The translations under genes and the position numbers were made by a program. Shown here one piece after another: positions 29,566 through 39,702 of a stretch of 64,000 nt of DNA (positions are counted from its first letter, which is position 1; the number at the start of each line of letters is the position of its first letter). Below the pieces are notes generated by a model. The model saw only the letters and a list, made by a program, of their open reading frames with translations, did not search any database and was not told the DNA's origin. The stretch is from Arthrobacter sp. Hiyo8 (GTDB lineage: Bacteria; Actinomycetota; Actinomycetes; Actinomycetales; Micrococcaceae), in contig AP014719.1 of NCBI GenBank assembly GCA_001549895.1, positions 992,001 through 1,056,000 on the forward strand. The letters run 5' to 3'.

Positions 29566-30563
29566 TCAGGGGCGTTCGAGGAAGGACTCGACCTTGGCCG
29601 GGTCGCGCTCGACGAGGTCGCCGAGGACCTCATCGGCCTTGGCGAGAAGCCCGGGTCCAGGACGACGCCGGCGGCGGTCGCGTTGTCCTTGAGCTGCTCG
29701 GGACGGGAGGCTCCGACGATGGCGGCGGAGACGTTCGTGTTCTGCAGGACCCAGGCCACAGCGAACGCGGCCATTGACAGGCCAGCCTGGTTCGCGAGCG
29801 GGCGCAAGGCCTGGACAGCTTCGAGCACAGGTTGCTGCATGTAGCGGTGCTCGGTCTTGAACGCGCCGCCGTCGGAGGTGAAGCGCGACGCCGTGGGAGC
29901 CGCGGCGCCGGGGCGTACTTGCCGGTCAGGACGCCCTGGGCGAGCGGGGACCAGACGATCTGGCTCAGGCCGAGTTCTTCGCTTAGCGGAACGACTTCCG
30001 GCTCGATGACGCGCCAGAGCATGTTGTACTGGGGCTGGTTCGAGACGAGGTGGATACCGAGCTCCTTGGCGAGGGCGGCGCCCTGCGGATCTCCTCCGGA
30101 GTCCATTCGGAGACGCCGATGTAGTGGGCCTTGCCGGCACGCACGATGTCAGCGAACGCCTGCATGGTCTCTTCGAGCGGGGTTTCGTAGTCGTAGCGGT
30201 GGGCCTGGTACAGGTCCACGTAGTCGGTCCGGAGGCGGCGCAGGGAGCCGTTGATGGACTCCATGATGTGCTTGCGGGACAGGCCCGATCATTCTTGCCG
30301 GGCTGGCCGATCGGGAAGTAGACCTTGGTGAAGATCTCCAGGCCTTCACGCCGGACACCGTCGAGGGCCTCGCCGAGGGCGGTCTCGGCGCGAGTGCCCG
30401 CGTAAGCGTCGGCGGTGTCGAAGGTCGTGATCCCGAGGTCCAGGGCCGTCCGGACGCAGGCCGTGGCCGCTTCCTGGTCGATCTGTTCGCCGTGCGTGGT
30501 CCAGTTGCCGTACGCGATCTCGCTGACGTACATGCCGGAGTTTCCGAGCTTGCGGTATTCCAT
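29566..30563 (-). CDS. aldo/keto reductase (Kv-beta/YghZ-like), frame-slipped
   Basis: About 333 aa. It starts [40 protein letters not shown] holds the catalytic Asp and Tyr, [20 protein letters not shown] the catalytic His region, and [16 protein letters not shown] is typical. The C-terminal cofactor segment is [20 protein letters not shown]. Slips occur near 30285, 30085, 29915 and 29640. It is NADPH-dependent reduction of a carbonyl, substrate unknown. It is second gene after lacI-like 30599-31622. Confidence 0.87.
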
Positions 30564-30598
30564 GGGATTCCTTGTTCGTTTGGGTGGATTGTGAAAGG

Positions 30599-31622
30599 TC
30601 AGCGGGAGCCCGCCCGGAGGCGGCGGGGCGGTGCGGTCGAGCCGCGCACCACGAGACGGGGCTCGATGCGCCCGACGGCGGCCGGGCCCAGCCAGGGCCG
30701 CAACCAGCGCTTCGGCTGCGAGGCGACCTTGCTCGGCGACGCCGTGGTCCATCGTCGTGAGACCCACGACGCCCGCGAGCTCGTGGTTGTCGTAGCCGAC
30801 GATGGAGAAATCGTCCGGGACGCTGAGCCCGGCCCCGCGGAGCGTGGCCATTGCCCCGAAGGCGATCTCGTCCGACGCCGCGACAAGCGCCGTCGGCGGT
30901 TCCTCCGCGGTGAGCAGTGCGGCCATGGCGGCCGCACCGGCGTCGACCGTGTTCTCCACGACGTGCTCAAGGCCCGGATCCGGGGGAAGGCCCGCCTCGG
31001 CCAGTGCCTCTCGGTAGCCGAGGAGCCGCTCGGCCGGCGGCACGCCGCCGAGGGTCGAACCTGGACCGGCACGCAGGCCGACGAAGGCGATGCGCTCATG
31101 ACCGAGATTGATCAGATGACGCGCCGCGGCGCGTCCGCCGATCCGGTCCTCCACCTGGACGGAGGACGCGCCCGCACTCTCCGAACCGACAAGCGCGAGG
31201 ACCTGCCCCTGCGCCTTGAGCGACGCGAGCTCCTCCGACCCGAGTTGAAGGGCTACGACGAGCGCACCATCGGAGCGCCCGTGCAGGCGCGGGCTCGCGA
31301 AGAAGCCGGCCCGCAGCTCGACGGTGGACAGCTCAGTCAACAGGACGTCATAGCCTTCGCGGCTCAGCACCCGCCCGGCAGCAGCAATAACCTCGGCGAA
31401 AAACCACTTCGTGAGAAGAGGGACGACAACGGCGACGGTGCGCGTGCGCCCCGTCGCGAGGCGGGACGCACTCGGCGACGCGACATACCCCAACTCCACA
31501 GCGGCATCCCGCACACGCTTGCACGTTGTCTCCGAAATGCCGGGGACCCCGCGCAGGGCTCGGGACACCGTGGAAATCGAGACGCCAGCGCGGTCGGCGA
31601 CAGCCTGGACGGAAACAGTCAT
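30599..31622 (-). CDS. LacI-family transcriptional regulator, frame-slipped near the end
   Basis: About 342 aa. The helix-turn-helix and hinge helix are VSVQAVADRAGVSISTVSRA and DAAVELGYVASPSASRLATG. The periplasmic-binding-like domain includes RTVAVVVPLLTKWFFAEVIA and FSIVGYDNHELAGVVGLTTM. One slip near 30690; the repaired end is VGRIEPRLVVRGSTAPPRRL...GSR. It lies upstream of two oxidoreductases and is divergent from an SDR gene, with a 20-bp palindrome 29 bp upstream of its own start. It is probably a sugar- or polyol-responsive repressor. Confidence 0.88.
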
Positions 31623-31650
31623 GTGATCAGCCTAACGTCCGCAAAGATTG

Positions 31651-31670
31651 GTTCGCAAGCGCTTGCGAAC
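31651..31670. promoter_or_regulatory. 20-bp perfect palindrome, LacI-family operator
   Basis: GTTCGCAAGC-GCTTGCGAAC, fully symmetrical with the central CG step typical of LacI-family operators. It lies between the lacI-like gene and the SDR gene. It is the expected autoregulatory site. Confidence 0.8.
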
Positions 31671-31678
31671 GCACCGTC

Positions 31679-32411
31679 GTGCTCACCGGAGCCGCATCGG
31701 CCCGGGGCATCGGCCGGGCCGTCGCGGACCGGATGGCCAGCGAAGGCTGGGCCGTGGCCATCCTTGACATCAACGGCGTCGACGCAAAAGCCGCAGCAGA
31801 TGAGATCGCCGCAAGACACGGCGTCCGGGCGCTCGGCCTGGGCGCCGACGTGTCCGACAAGGACTCGGTGGACACCGCAATCGCCCAGGTGGAGGCCGAA
31901 CTGCCGCCATCGTCGGCCTGGCCAACATCGCCGGCATCAGCAACCCCACCCCGTTCATGGAAGAGACCGTCGAGGATGGGACCGCGTATTCGACATCAAC
32001 ATGCGCGGCACCTTCCTGGTCAGCCAGGCAGTCCTCAAAGGCATGATCGAACGCAGGGTCGGGCGCATCGTCTGCATCTCCTCCATCTCGGCCCAGCGCG
32101 GGGCGGCACCTTCTCCAAGGTCGCCTACAGCGCTTCCAAAGGAGGCGTCATCGGCTTCACCCGGCTCTGGCCGCGAGGTCGGCGAACACGGCGTGACGGT
32201 CAACTGCGTCGCACCAGGTCCCATCGACACGGACATCATGGGCGGCACCCTCACCGAGGAACGCAAATCGGAAATGTCCCAGGGGATCATGATGGGCCGC
32301 GTGGGCACCCGCGAAGAAGTAGCCGCACTGATGAGTTTCCTCCTCGGTGCGGACGCGGGCTACATCACCGCAGCAACGTACGACATCAACGGCGGCCTCC
32401 AGGTCTCCTGA
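31679..32411 (+). CDS. short-chain dehydrogenase/reductase, start unclear, frame-slipped
   Basis: About 245 aa. The Rossmann motif TGAASARGIGRAVADRM is at the very N-terminus; NIAGISNP corresponds to the NAG motif, CISSISAQRG to the catalytic Ser, and YSASKGGVIGFTR to YxxxK. The C-terminus is ADAGYITAATYDINGGLQVS. Slips occur near 31905, 31970, 32100 and 32165. No ATG or good ribosome site precedes it: the frame upstream runs through the LacI palindrome, so I use GTG at 31679, which leaves only four residues before the glycine motif. Either a slip hides the true start, or it is leaderless or damaged. It is NAD(P)-dependent, substrate unknown. Confidence 0.75.
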
Positions 32412-32672
32412 TCGTTCACAGACACCAAAAGGTGCGCCCCCGGCTTTTCAGCTGCGGGGCACACCGACGGCCGTGTGGCCGGGCCGAGCTAGCGCCCTGG
32501 TGCTGCATCGTTGGTCCAGCCGTATCGGTCCCGGAAACCGAAGGTCCCTTAGCCTCGTCAACGAAAGTCGGATTCGTTGGTCGCGTCCTGGCCCGCGAAT
32601 CAAAGCATCGGCGGGAACAGTCCGATCAGATCCTCACGCGCGGCGCGGCTGCGCCTTCGTGGATCGCAAAAC

Positions 32673-33098
32673 TCACTTCGTGGGGCGGATCGGTCCGTCG
32701 GGATGCCGTGCCATCAACGGGTCGGCGTGGCGACTGACCACTTGCCATCCGTCGCCTTCCAACCGAAAAGTGGTCGTAACGCGCAAGTCGAAGGGCGACG
32801 GTTCGTCGCGACCGCCCACCTTGGTCTCCCAATGCTCGTGCTCGAACAGCGTGACAAGATCTGCGCCGACGTAACGCGAAACTTCCTCAAACCGAACTGG
32901 CCTACCATCGCGGAAGTTTGATGAAGCGAAGTCCAGCGCCTGTGAAACCGCATCCCAGCCGCGCGAAGAGCCGCCGAAGGGATTCGCTAGAAGCACGTCC
33001 TCGCTCCGCGCGTACATTGCCTTGATGGGCTCCGGATCGCCCTCGGCAAATACGTGTAGTCCCGAGTGGTATTGCTCGATTACCCGCCCAATGTCCAT
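32673..33098 (-). CDS. SnoaL/NTF2-like protein
   Basis: 141 aa, intact. A cone-shaped NTF2 fold is suggested by MDIGRVIEQYHSGLHVFAEG, MYARSEDVLLANPFGGSSRG, LVTLFEHEHWETKVGGRDE and FDLRVTTTFRLEGDGWQVVS, ending with the HADP motif common in DUF4440/SnoaL proteins. It could be a small isomerase/hydrolase or a binding protein. It stands alone between the SDR gene and a tRNA. Confidence 0.78.
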   Translation of the reverse strand: MDIGRVIEQYHSGLHVFAEGDPEPIKAMYARSEDVLLANPFGGSSRGWDAVSQALDFASSNFRDGRPVRFEEVSRYVGADLVTLFEHEHWETKVGGRDEPSPFDLRVTTTFRLEGDGWQVVSRHADPLMARHPDGPIRPTK

Positions 33099-33246
33099 GA
33101 CTGCCCTCCGATCTGATATCTACACCAGCGTCGCTAGTCACACAAGGGCCGGATTCAAGGATGACCCACGTCCCTGTTGGAGGCTTTCGGTCGGAGTCGG
33201 GAGTGATTCCGACCGGATGGCTACCTTAGATCTCCAAAACGAATGA

Positions 33247-33277
33247 GCCCCTGATCTGCGTTTCCGCAGGTCAGGGC
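33247..33277 (-). terminator. hairpin downstream of the CAU tRNA
   Basis: GCCCCTGATCTGCG pairs with CGCAGGTCAGGGC (one bulge) around a 4-base loop. On the minus strand it lies 10 bases after the tRNA 3' end, with a weak T-rich tail beyond. Confidence 0.65.
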
Positions 33278-33287
33278 ACATTTTGTG

Positions 33288-33361
33288 TAGGGCTACTCGG
33301 ACTTGAACCGAGGACCTTAGGATTATGAGTCCCGCGCTCTAACCAGCTGAGCTATAGCCCC
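33288..33361 (-). tRNA. tRNA with CAU anticodon, probably tRNA-Met (elongator)
   Basis: 74 nt. The acceptor is GGGGCTA, the D arm AGCTCAGCTGGTTAGAGC, the anticodon arm GGGACTCATAATCCT (anticodon CAT) and the T arm CTCGGTTCAAGTCCGAG. The first pair is G-U. The D arm is not of initiator type. A CAU tRNA can also be the lysidine-modified isoleucine tRNA; sequence alone does not settle this. No CCA is encoded. Confidence 0.88.
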
Positions 33362-33459
33362 GAGTCGGCGGGACCCCTTATCAGCGTCCCCGGCCAAAAC
33401 ACTCTAGCAAAACAATCCGGCTCCCGACGCCAAGCGGCACACTAGCCGGCTCCACGTGA

Positions 33460-34654
33460 CTAGATGACCTTGTCTTCGTAGCCCGCCCGCGGTAGAGGTC
33501 CTCGAACGTCTGCAGGGTGCCTTCGATGCTGTGCGGCTCAACCATGGCGCGGCTCGCCTTGCCCATGGCTTCGAGTTCGCCGGCCGGCAGACGGAAAAGC
33601 TCGGTGATCCGGGCTGCCAACTCGTTGCTGTCGCCTGGCGTGAACAGATGCCCGTTCTCGCCTTCGCGCACCAGGTGCGGCAGGGCCATGGCATTGGCGA
33701 GGAGAACCGGCGTCGACGCCGACATCGCCTCAAGCGTAACGAGGGACTGCAGTTCGGCGGTCCCGGGCATGCAGAACAGGTCAGCGCGAATGTAGGCCTT
33801 CCTCAGGTCCTCATCGCTCGCGAGTCCAAGGAACTTGACCCGCCCGCCCAGCCCCAGGCGCTTGGCCTGGGCCTCCAATGCGGCACGGACCTCGCCGCCG
33901 CCGACGATTTCAAGATGCACGTTGAGGTCGGCGGGGGTCTTGGCGACGGCGTCGATCAGGACGTCCACGTGCTTCTCTTCAGCAAGGCGGCCACAAAAAG
34001 AACGGTGGGGTAGGCATGCGGCTCGATCTCTTCACCCGGCGCCAGTTCATAAGCCGCCGCGTCGATACCGTTGGACAAAGGCAGGACCTTGCGAAGGAAA
34101 GCGTGCTGGTGCATGGCCTTCGCGGCAAGCGGCGTGGGAGTGGTGACAACATCGGCCTGGCCCATGACCTTACCCATGTCCTTCCACGAGACCCGCCCGA
34201 TGATGTCCTTGAACCACTGCGGGAACGGCAGGAACGGGTTGAGGTTTTCGGGCATGAAGTGGTTGGTGGCGATGATCCGGATACCGCGCTTCTTGGCCTC
34301 GTAGAGGACGTGTTCACCGATCATGTAGTGGCTTTGGATGTGAACGACGTCGGGCTGCACCCTGTCGAAGAGCAGTCGAATGTCGTTCTTGATTTCCCAG
34401 GGATAGCAGATGCGGAAGTACTCGTGGGTAAAGACTCCGTGGGACTTCAAGCGGTGGACGGTGCCTTCGTCCCCGAACTCGGTGAAGCTCTTGCCGTTGT
34501 CCGCCCGGCAGGCCAGGACGTGGACATCGTGTCCCCGCGCCTTCATGCCTTTGGCAAGCCGGTACCCGAACTGAGCAGCACCATTGACCTGCGGGCGGTA
34601 CGTCTCCGCCGCGATCAGGATGGTGAGGGGTTTGTTGGTTTCGGGAACAGTCAC
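33460..34654 (-). CDS. GT4-family glycosyltransferase, frame-slipped
   Basis: About 397 aa. The N-terminal acceptor domain is PLTILIAAETYRPQVNGAAQ and PDVVHIQSHYMIGEHVLYEA. The C-terminal nucleotide-sugar domain has VGGGEVRAALEAQAKRLGLG, ADLFCMPGTAELQSLVTLEA (the E-x7-E type motif) and HLFTPGDSNELAARITELF. Slips occur near 33970 and near 33480; repair of the latter ends the protein GYEDKVI. It resembles actinobacterial mannosyl- or glucosyl-diacylglycerol enzymes, but the acceptor is not identifiable. Confidence 0.85.
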
Positions 34655-34764
34655 GTGGAGAACTCCTGATGGTCACGGTGCGAACACAGCAAAACGTTTG
34701 GCCCTGCGGTGTCTTCGCCGGTTGCCTGCCGCGGATGTGCGGGGCACGGTTGTCGAACTCTGCC

Positions 34765-35669
34765 CTAGGCCTTCCGGCTTGCAGCCGCCTTCGCGTCACG
34801 CTTTCTCTTGGTGACCTCGGGATGGTGCCGGCTCAGGGCAATAACCCCAACGATAGCAAGGGAAGCGGCCACAGCCATGGCGATTGCCAGCACGGCGTGG
34901 ACATCGGGACGAAGCTCACCCAAAATCGCGATGCCGATGGCAATTCCCACAATGGGGTCGATCACGGTCAACCCTGCGATGACCAGATCCGGCGGCCCGC
35001 CCGAATAGGCACTCTGCACGAACCACGAGCCGAGGCCGCCGGCAGCCGCAATGGCGACGACGGTGTACCACTGCACATTGAGCAGAAAATGCCCGTTGGG
35101 GTCGAGCAAGTGCCGGCCGATGATGCGTGTGAGGACCGCGACGAAGCCAAACAACACTCCGGCACCCAGGATGTAGACAAAGGCGCTCATGCGGTGCCGG
35201 AACATGACCGCCAACGTTCCAAAAAGTCCGACGGCGAGTGCCAGCAGGAGGACGATGGTTATTTCGTCCTCTCCGCTGACATGGTGGTTCTCCTGGGTGG
35301 CGTTGACAGCCAGGAGAACGAACATCGCAGAGCCCGTCACGCAGGCAGAGATCGCCACCACGGTGCCGCGGTTGATACTGAGCCCTGGTCCTTGGCGTTG
35401 ACCACCGTGGTGATGACCAAGGCGATGGCGCCGATGGGCTGCACCACAGTCAAGGGTGCCGATACCAAGGCGATAGCGTTCATGCCCATGCCCAGGGCAA
35501 GCAAAAGCAGCCCGAACATCCATCGCGGATTTCGGAGAAGCCGCAGGAAACCGTGGGAACTCAGGGCGAGGCCACCGGTATCCGCCTTGACCGCGCTGCC
35601 CTGGCGCTGGGCACCAATGGCGAGGCAGAAGGCGCCAAGCACCGCAAGAAGGACTGCGAACCAGACCAT
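34765..35669 (-). CDS. DMT-superfamily transporter (EamA/NIPA-like), frame-slipped
   Basis: About 301 aa with ~9-10 membrane segments. It starts MVWFAVLLAVLGAFCLAIGA; APLTVVQPIGAIALVITTVV resembles NIPA/DMT proteins, and the second half has TVIDPIVGIAIGIAILGE. The C-terminus is a basic tail (TKRKRDAKAAASRKA). One slip near 35390. Substrate is unknown. The ATG overlaps the stop of the phosphatidyltransferase gene (TGATG), so the two are co-transcribed. Confidence 0.8.
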
Positions 35670-36292
35670 CAGCTGCGACCGCCGTCGTGGGCTTTAAGCT
35701 CTTTGCCCTTGCGGAGGATTGCCCAGAAATAGTTGTAGGCCGCTACCCAGTGCCCTAGCAGGCCCAATCCCAGGCAGATCCAGGCGATCACGAAATAGAC
35801 ACCGGTGTAGGGAATCGCGAGCTTGGAGAGGACCAGGAGAGGGGTGCCCAGGAGCAGGAAGGCCGTCCGGATCTTGCCGATCCGGCTTACCGGGAGGTCG
35901 GGGTGGCTATGGAAGTAGAACAATGAGGCCGTGGCGAGGACGACGTCGGGCACCACCAGGGCGGCCAGGTACCACCAGTCCACTACCCCGGCGATGGCGA
36001 GCGTGACGGCGACGGTGATGAGTGCCAGGCGGTCCGCGACGGGATCGAGGATGCGGCCCAGCTTGGAGGTCTGGTTGAAACGCCGCGCGACGTAGCCATC
36101 CACCCAGTCAGTACCTCCCATGATGGCGAGGACCAGCACGGCGAAACCGTATTCCCTTTGCCACAGCACCAGCCACACAAACAACGGGACGCCCATGAAG
36201 CGGAGCACGGTCAGGAAATTGGGGACGGTGAAGATGAGATCGTGGTCGATCTGTGGCTGGCCTGGGCGTGCGCCTGCACCGATGAATTTCAC
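35669..36292 (-). CDS. CDP-alcohol phosphatidyltransferase
   Basis: 207 aa, intact, about six membrane helices. The complete family motif D-G-x2-A-R-x8-G-x3-D-x3-D is visible in WVDGYVARRFNQTSKLGRIL then DPVADR. It transfers a phosphatidyl group from CDP-diacylglycerol to an alcohol such as glycerol phosphate or inositol phosphate. PgsA-type is likely, but the acceptor is not proven. Confidence 0.87.
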   Translation of the reverse strand: MKFIGAGARPGQPQIDHDLIFTVPNFLTVLRFMGVPLFVWLVLWQREYGFAVLVLAIMGGTDWVDGYVARRFNQTSKLGRILDPVADRLALITVAVTLAIAGVVDWWYLAALVVPDVVLATASLFYFHSHPDLPVSRIGKIRTAFLLLGTPLLVLSKLAIPYTGVYFVIAWICLGLGLLGHWVAAYNYFWAILRKGKELKAHDGGRS

Positions 36293-36342
36293 CTGTCCCC
36301 CTTTCCGTAGTCCGCAGCTGACGCTGCTGCTTGCCGTCCCGA

Positions 36343-37190
36343 TTACTTCTTGAACAGCTTCCGCAGTCCCACTGCGGCCACCGTGGCCGAAGCGGCAAAG
36401 AGAAGTAGCTCTTTCCAGCGCGCGGCGAGCCGCTCCGGCAGCCCGGCAGGAACCTTCTCACTGAAATCCGCGATTCTGTCGGCCGCGAACCGGCGTCCGT
36501 CGTCGAGCTTTTGCCCGGCGACGTCACGGAGGACCTTCCCCTGGGTCTTGACGTCGAGCTCGACGCCGAGCTGATCGCGAACGTCGGCGAGGTGTTCGCG
36601 GCGCTGCTCCAGACGGCGGAGCAGCTCAGCTTCGCTCGGGGCGGGGGTTGCTCGGCCTTGTGTGCTTCTGCCTTGGCGGCCTTTTCTGCCTTGGCTTTCT
36701 CGGCTGCGGCTGCTTTCGCTGCCTCCGCTGCCTTGTAGGCTTCCGACGAGGGGTCGAGGACGCTGGCGTCGAAGGCCGTACCTTCCTTGACTATGCCGAG
36801 ATCGTGCTTGATGCCGCGGATGGTTTTCTCAGGCACAAGCGGCATGGCCCCCTTGAACGCGCGGAAGGCAATGAGTGCCCCGATAAGAATGATCACAAGG
36901 AACGCCGCCGCAACCACGAGCGCGGCCAGCCACGGGTGCATGACCGTGGCCAAGCCCAAGATGGCCGCCACGACGAGGGCGATGACAAGCAAAGAAAGAA
37001 AGATCAGTGCAACGCCAACAAAAGCGCCGGCAATGCCCAGCTGCTTGCCTTTGCCTTTGAGTTCAAGCTTGGCGAGGCTGATTTCGTCGTTGAGCTGCCG
37101 CGGCGCGAGCCGGGCTGCAAGTTTCAGGGTGTTCGGCAACGCCGAAATGCCCGGGCGTTGGCCAACCCGGCCGCTGTGACGTCCACTCAT
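36343..37190 (-). CDS. phage-holin-superfamily-like membrane protein with Ala/Lys/Glu coiled region, frame-slipped
   Basis: About 283 aa. LAARLAPRQLNDEISLAKLE and two close membrane helices (AFVGVALIFLSLLVIALVVA, PWLAALVVAAAFLVIILIGA) fit the Phage_holin_3_6 family, which in actinobacteria is usually not phage. An Ala/Lys/Glu linker (AAEKAKAEKAAKAEAHKAEQ) follows. After a slip near 36635 comes a C-terminal part like DUF3618 (EHLADVRDQLGVELDVKTQG) and a last helix ending LRKLFKK. Role unknown, envelope-associated. Confidence 0.73.
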
Positions 37191-37374
37191 AGGTTCCGCC
37201 TCACTGCTTCCATCTTGCTCCTACCCGGCTCCGGCACGGAGACGAATACAACCGCCCACGCGCACCTGTCCACAAAACTACCATTCAGCTTCAGCCTCAA
37301 CTTCCGGGACGGCCCAGCGGCGCGCCCCTGCCATCGCTGATAAATATGATCTTTCGCACATAGGATTGATAACC

Positions 37375-38613
37375 GTGAACACTCCCCCTGTACCGGGCGA
37401 TTCCCTCAGTCGACGCGAAAAACTCCTCTATATCCTGCTGCTTGGCGCATTGACCGCCTTGGGTCCATTTACGGTGGATCTCTATCTGCCCGCGTTTCCC
37501 GCGCTGGAGCATCATTTCGACGTGTCAGCCGCTGCGATCCAACTCACGCTGACGGGCACAACGGTGGGCTTCGCGATTGGCCAATTGGTGGTGGGGCCCT
37601 TCAGCGACAAGTTCGGGCGCCGCATGCCGTTGATCCTGGCAACGGCCTTGCACATCGGTTCTTCCCTCGGTGCTGCACTGTCCACTGACATCAGCACGCT
37701 TGCGCTGTTCCGCGTCCTGATGGGCGTCGGTGCAGCCGGTGGCGGCGTGGTTGCCATGGCCATGGTCCGGGACCTCTTCGCGGGCTACGCGATGGTGCGG
37801 ATGTTCTCCCGCATGTCGCTGGTGAACGGCCTGGCGCCCATTCTGGCTCCGATCATCGGTTCACAGCTGCTCTTGGTGATGCCATGGCCCGGGATCTTCT
37901 ACTTCCTGGCCAGTTACGGAATCCTGGTGATCATTGCCGCTGTGTTCCTCATCCGGGAAACGTATCCTGCCGAACTCCGCCGGCAGACGACGTCGACGGC
38001 GGGCCAACGCTACAAGGCTGTGTTCGCCGACCGGATTTTCGTCGGGATGCTGCTCGTGGGCGGGTTCAACTTCGGCGGACTGTTTGCTTACCTTTCCGCG
38101 TCCACGTTCCTGTTCCAACAGGTCTACAACTTTTCCCCGCAGGAATACGGCCTGCTGTTCGGCGTCAACTCCCTGGGCATCGTCGCCGGCGTCCAAATCA
38201 GCTCCAGGGTCATCAAACGGGTAGCGCCGCAATGGATCATGGCGTTTGCCACGGTCTGGATGCTGCTGATGGCGGTATTGATTGTGGTGTTCGATCTGCT
38301 CGGCTTCGGCCTCTGGGGCGTCATGGTCCCGTTGTGGTTCTACATCCTTGCCACCGGCTTCATGTTCCCCTGCGTCCAGGTGATTGCCCTGGCCAACCAT
38401 GGCGCACAGGCAGGAACCGCGGCTTCCCTGCTGGGTGCCTCGAACTTCCTGATGGCCGGCATCATCCCGCCGGTGGTTGGCTGGCTGGGCGTCCGCTCCG
38501 CGGTTCCCATGGGGGCTGTCCAGGCCGTGTGCCTCGCCGGCGCCGTCGCGGCCCTGTGGCTCGTCGTGCGGCCCCGGTCCGTCCCTCCATCCACTGATGG
38601 GTCCATCCACTGA
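37375..38613 (+). CDS. Bcr/CflA-type MFS multidrug exporter
   Basis: 412 aa, intact, with twelve membrane helices. It has FTVDLYLPAFPALEHHFDVS (family N-terminal motif), QLVVGPFSDKFGRRMPLILA (MFS motif A), FRVLMGVGAAGGGVVAMAMV and MSLVNGLAPILAPIIGSQLL (motif C). It exports drugs by proton antiport. GTG at 37375 is preferred; TTG at 37366 is also in frame. It is a single gene. Confidence 0.88.
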   Translation: MNTPPVPGDSLSRREKLLYILLLGALTALGPFTVDLYLPAFPALEHHFDVSAAAIQLTLTGTTVGFAIGQLVVGPFSDKFGRRMPLILATALHIGSSLGAALSTDISTLALFRVLMGVGAAGGGVVAMAMVRDLFAGYAMVRMFSRMSLVNGLAPILAPIIGSQLLLVMPWPGIFYFLASYGILVIIAAVFLIRETYPAELRRQTTSTAGQRYKAVFADRIFVGMLLVGGFNFGGLFAYLSASTFLFQQVYNFSPQEYGLLFGVNSLGIVAGVQISSRVIKRVAPQWIMAFATVWMLLMAVLIVVFDLLGFGLWGVMVPLWFYILATGFMFPCVQVIALANHGAQAGTAASLLGASNFLMAGIIPPVVGWLGVRSAVPMGAVQAVCLAGAVAALWLVVRPRSVPPSTDGSIH

Positions 38614-38672
38614 CGCGCCAGTCAACTGATTCGAGAAGCGCGGACGTCCCGATGCGGAAGTAGGCTCAAGGC

Positions 38673-38852
38673 ATGACGCGCAAACCGCACCGCAACGGCA
38701 GGGGCCTTTTCCTCGGAGCGGTGCTTGGCGCCGTCGTCGGCTTCCTGCTGGGCCGCGGGGCCGGAAATCCTGTGTTCGGAGCCCTGCTGGGCGCCGTCGT
38801 CGGTTCCGCAATCCTCTACCGGATCAATCCGGGGCCATGGAAACGGGACTAA
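38673..38852 (+). CDS. small glycine-zipper membrane protein
   Basis: 59 aa: a basic N-terminus (MTRKPHRNGRG), then two hydrophobic stretches with GxxxG zippers (FLGAVLGAVVGFLLGRGAG and VFGALLGAVVGSAILYRI). Ribosome-site quality is modest. It is similar in style to small glycine-zipper proteins; no function is known. Confidence 0.6.
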   Translation: MTRKPHRNGRGLFLGAVLGAVVGFLLGRGAGNPVFGALLGAVVGSAILYRINPGPWKRD

Positions 38853-38912
38853 GGAGGCCTTCCGTTGCTTCGAGGCCTGTTCCCGGTCATGGCCCGGAGA
38901 TAAAGTTGAGAT

Positions 38913-39320
38913 GTGCCCCGTTGGCAGGAACTCCAGCCTATTCCAGCCCCATGGCAGCGCAAGGATGATGGCATCCTGCCGCTGTGGTGGGATCGTCTAT
39001 GCACCGTGACAAGCCCGCAATCCGCGGCCCTTTATGCGGCTGGACTCTTCACGGAGGACCGCCGCAGGCCGATTGCGCAATGGTTCAATCCGACAAATGG
39101 CGCGGCCCTGCTCGTGGCACCGGAGACCTCCCCGGAATGGCCCGTCCAACGCTTCGGAATCTTCTACGCACCACCTGGAGGCGGATTCACGCGCGTCCAC
39201 TCCGCCGCCCACGAATGGCATCCACGGGAGCCGAGGACGCCGCCAACCGAAGATGACGCCTTCCAGTCCGCCGTGGCCGAGGCAGCGAGATTCCTGCAAG
39301 TGGAAATGGACTTCGTGTGA
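38913..39320 (+). CDS. hypothetical protein
   Basis: 135 aa from GTG at 38913, intact. It is rich in Trp/Pro (QPIPAPWQRKDDGILPLWWD, FNPTNGAALLVAPETSPEW), with no membrane segment, signal peptide or known motif. The ribosome site is weak, so the true start may differ. I do not recognise a family. Confidence 0.55.
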   Translation: MPRWQELQPIPAPWQRKDDGILPLWWDRLCTVTSPQSAALYAAGLFTEDRRRPIAQWFNPTNGAALLVAPETSPEWPVQRFGIFYAPPGGGFTRVHSAAHEWHPREPRTPPTEDDAFQSAVAEAARFLQVEMDFV

Positions 39321-39378
39321 CGACGCGGCAATGAGATTCTGCACATTCGAATAATTACGCACATCAGACAAACCGAGG

Positions 39379-39421
39379 CAAAAAAGCAGGCCCCGCACCG
39401 ATCTAAACCGGTGCGGGGCCT
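39379..39421 (-). terminator. Rho-independent terminator of tRNA-Asn (copy 1)
   Basis: On the minus strand AGGCCCCGCACCG, an 8-base loop and CGGTGCGGGGCCT form a 13-bp stem, followed by GCTTTTTT. It lies directly after the tRNA 3' end. Confidence 0.92.
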
Positions 39422-39426
39422 TTGCG

Positions 39427-39499
39427 CTCCTCCGACTGGACTTGAACCAGTAACCCTTCGATTAACAGTCGAATGCTCTGCCAATTGAGCTACGGAGGA
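39427..39499 (-). tRNA. tRNA-Asn (GTT), copy 1
   Basis: 73 nt. The acceptor is TCCTCCG/CGGAGGA with G at the discriminator position, the anticodon stem-loop TTCGACTGTTAATCGAA (anticodon GTT) and the T arm ACTGGTTCAAGTCCAGT. It is identical over its full length to the copy at 43672-43744. Confidence 0.96.
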
Positions 39500-39702
39500 A
39501 TGAAGAGGTTATGACTTTAGCAAAGGTTTTGCCCCAAGTGAAATCGAGCCCCGGGCACCTCGGGAAGGGGGCCTGAATACCCTCCCGGGTATCACCAAGA
39601 CGGCAGGGCCGGGCCCTCACCGAGGATAAGATGGTCCGGCGTACCTGAGGCGCATCCGAGCACGCATGTGGAGCCCCGCGACACCTACAAACAGAAGGAA
39701 GC

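Noticed and set aside
36343..37190. Possible prophage remnant because of a holin-like protein
   Set aside because: This holin superfamily is common in actinobacterial chromosomes, and no other phage genes are nearby.
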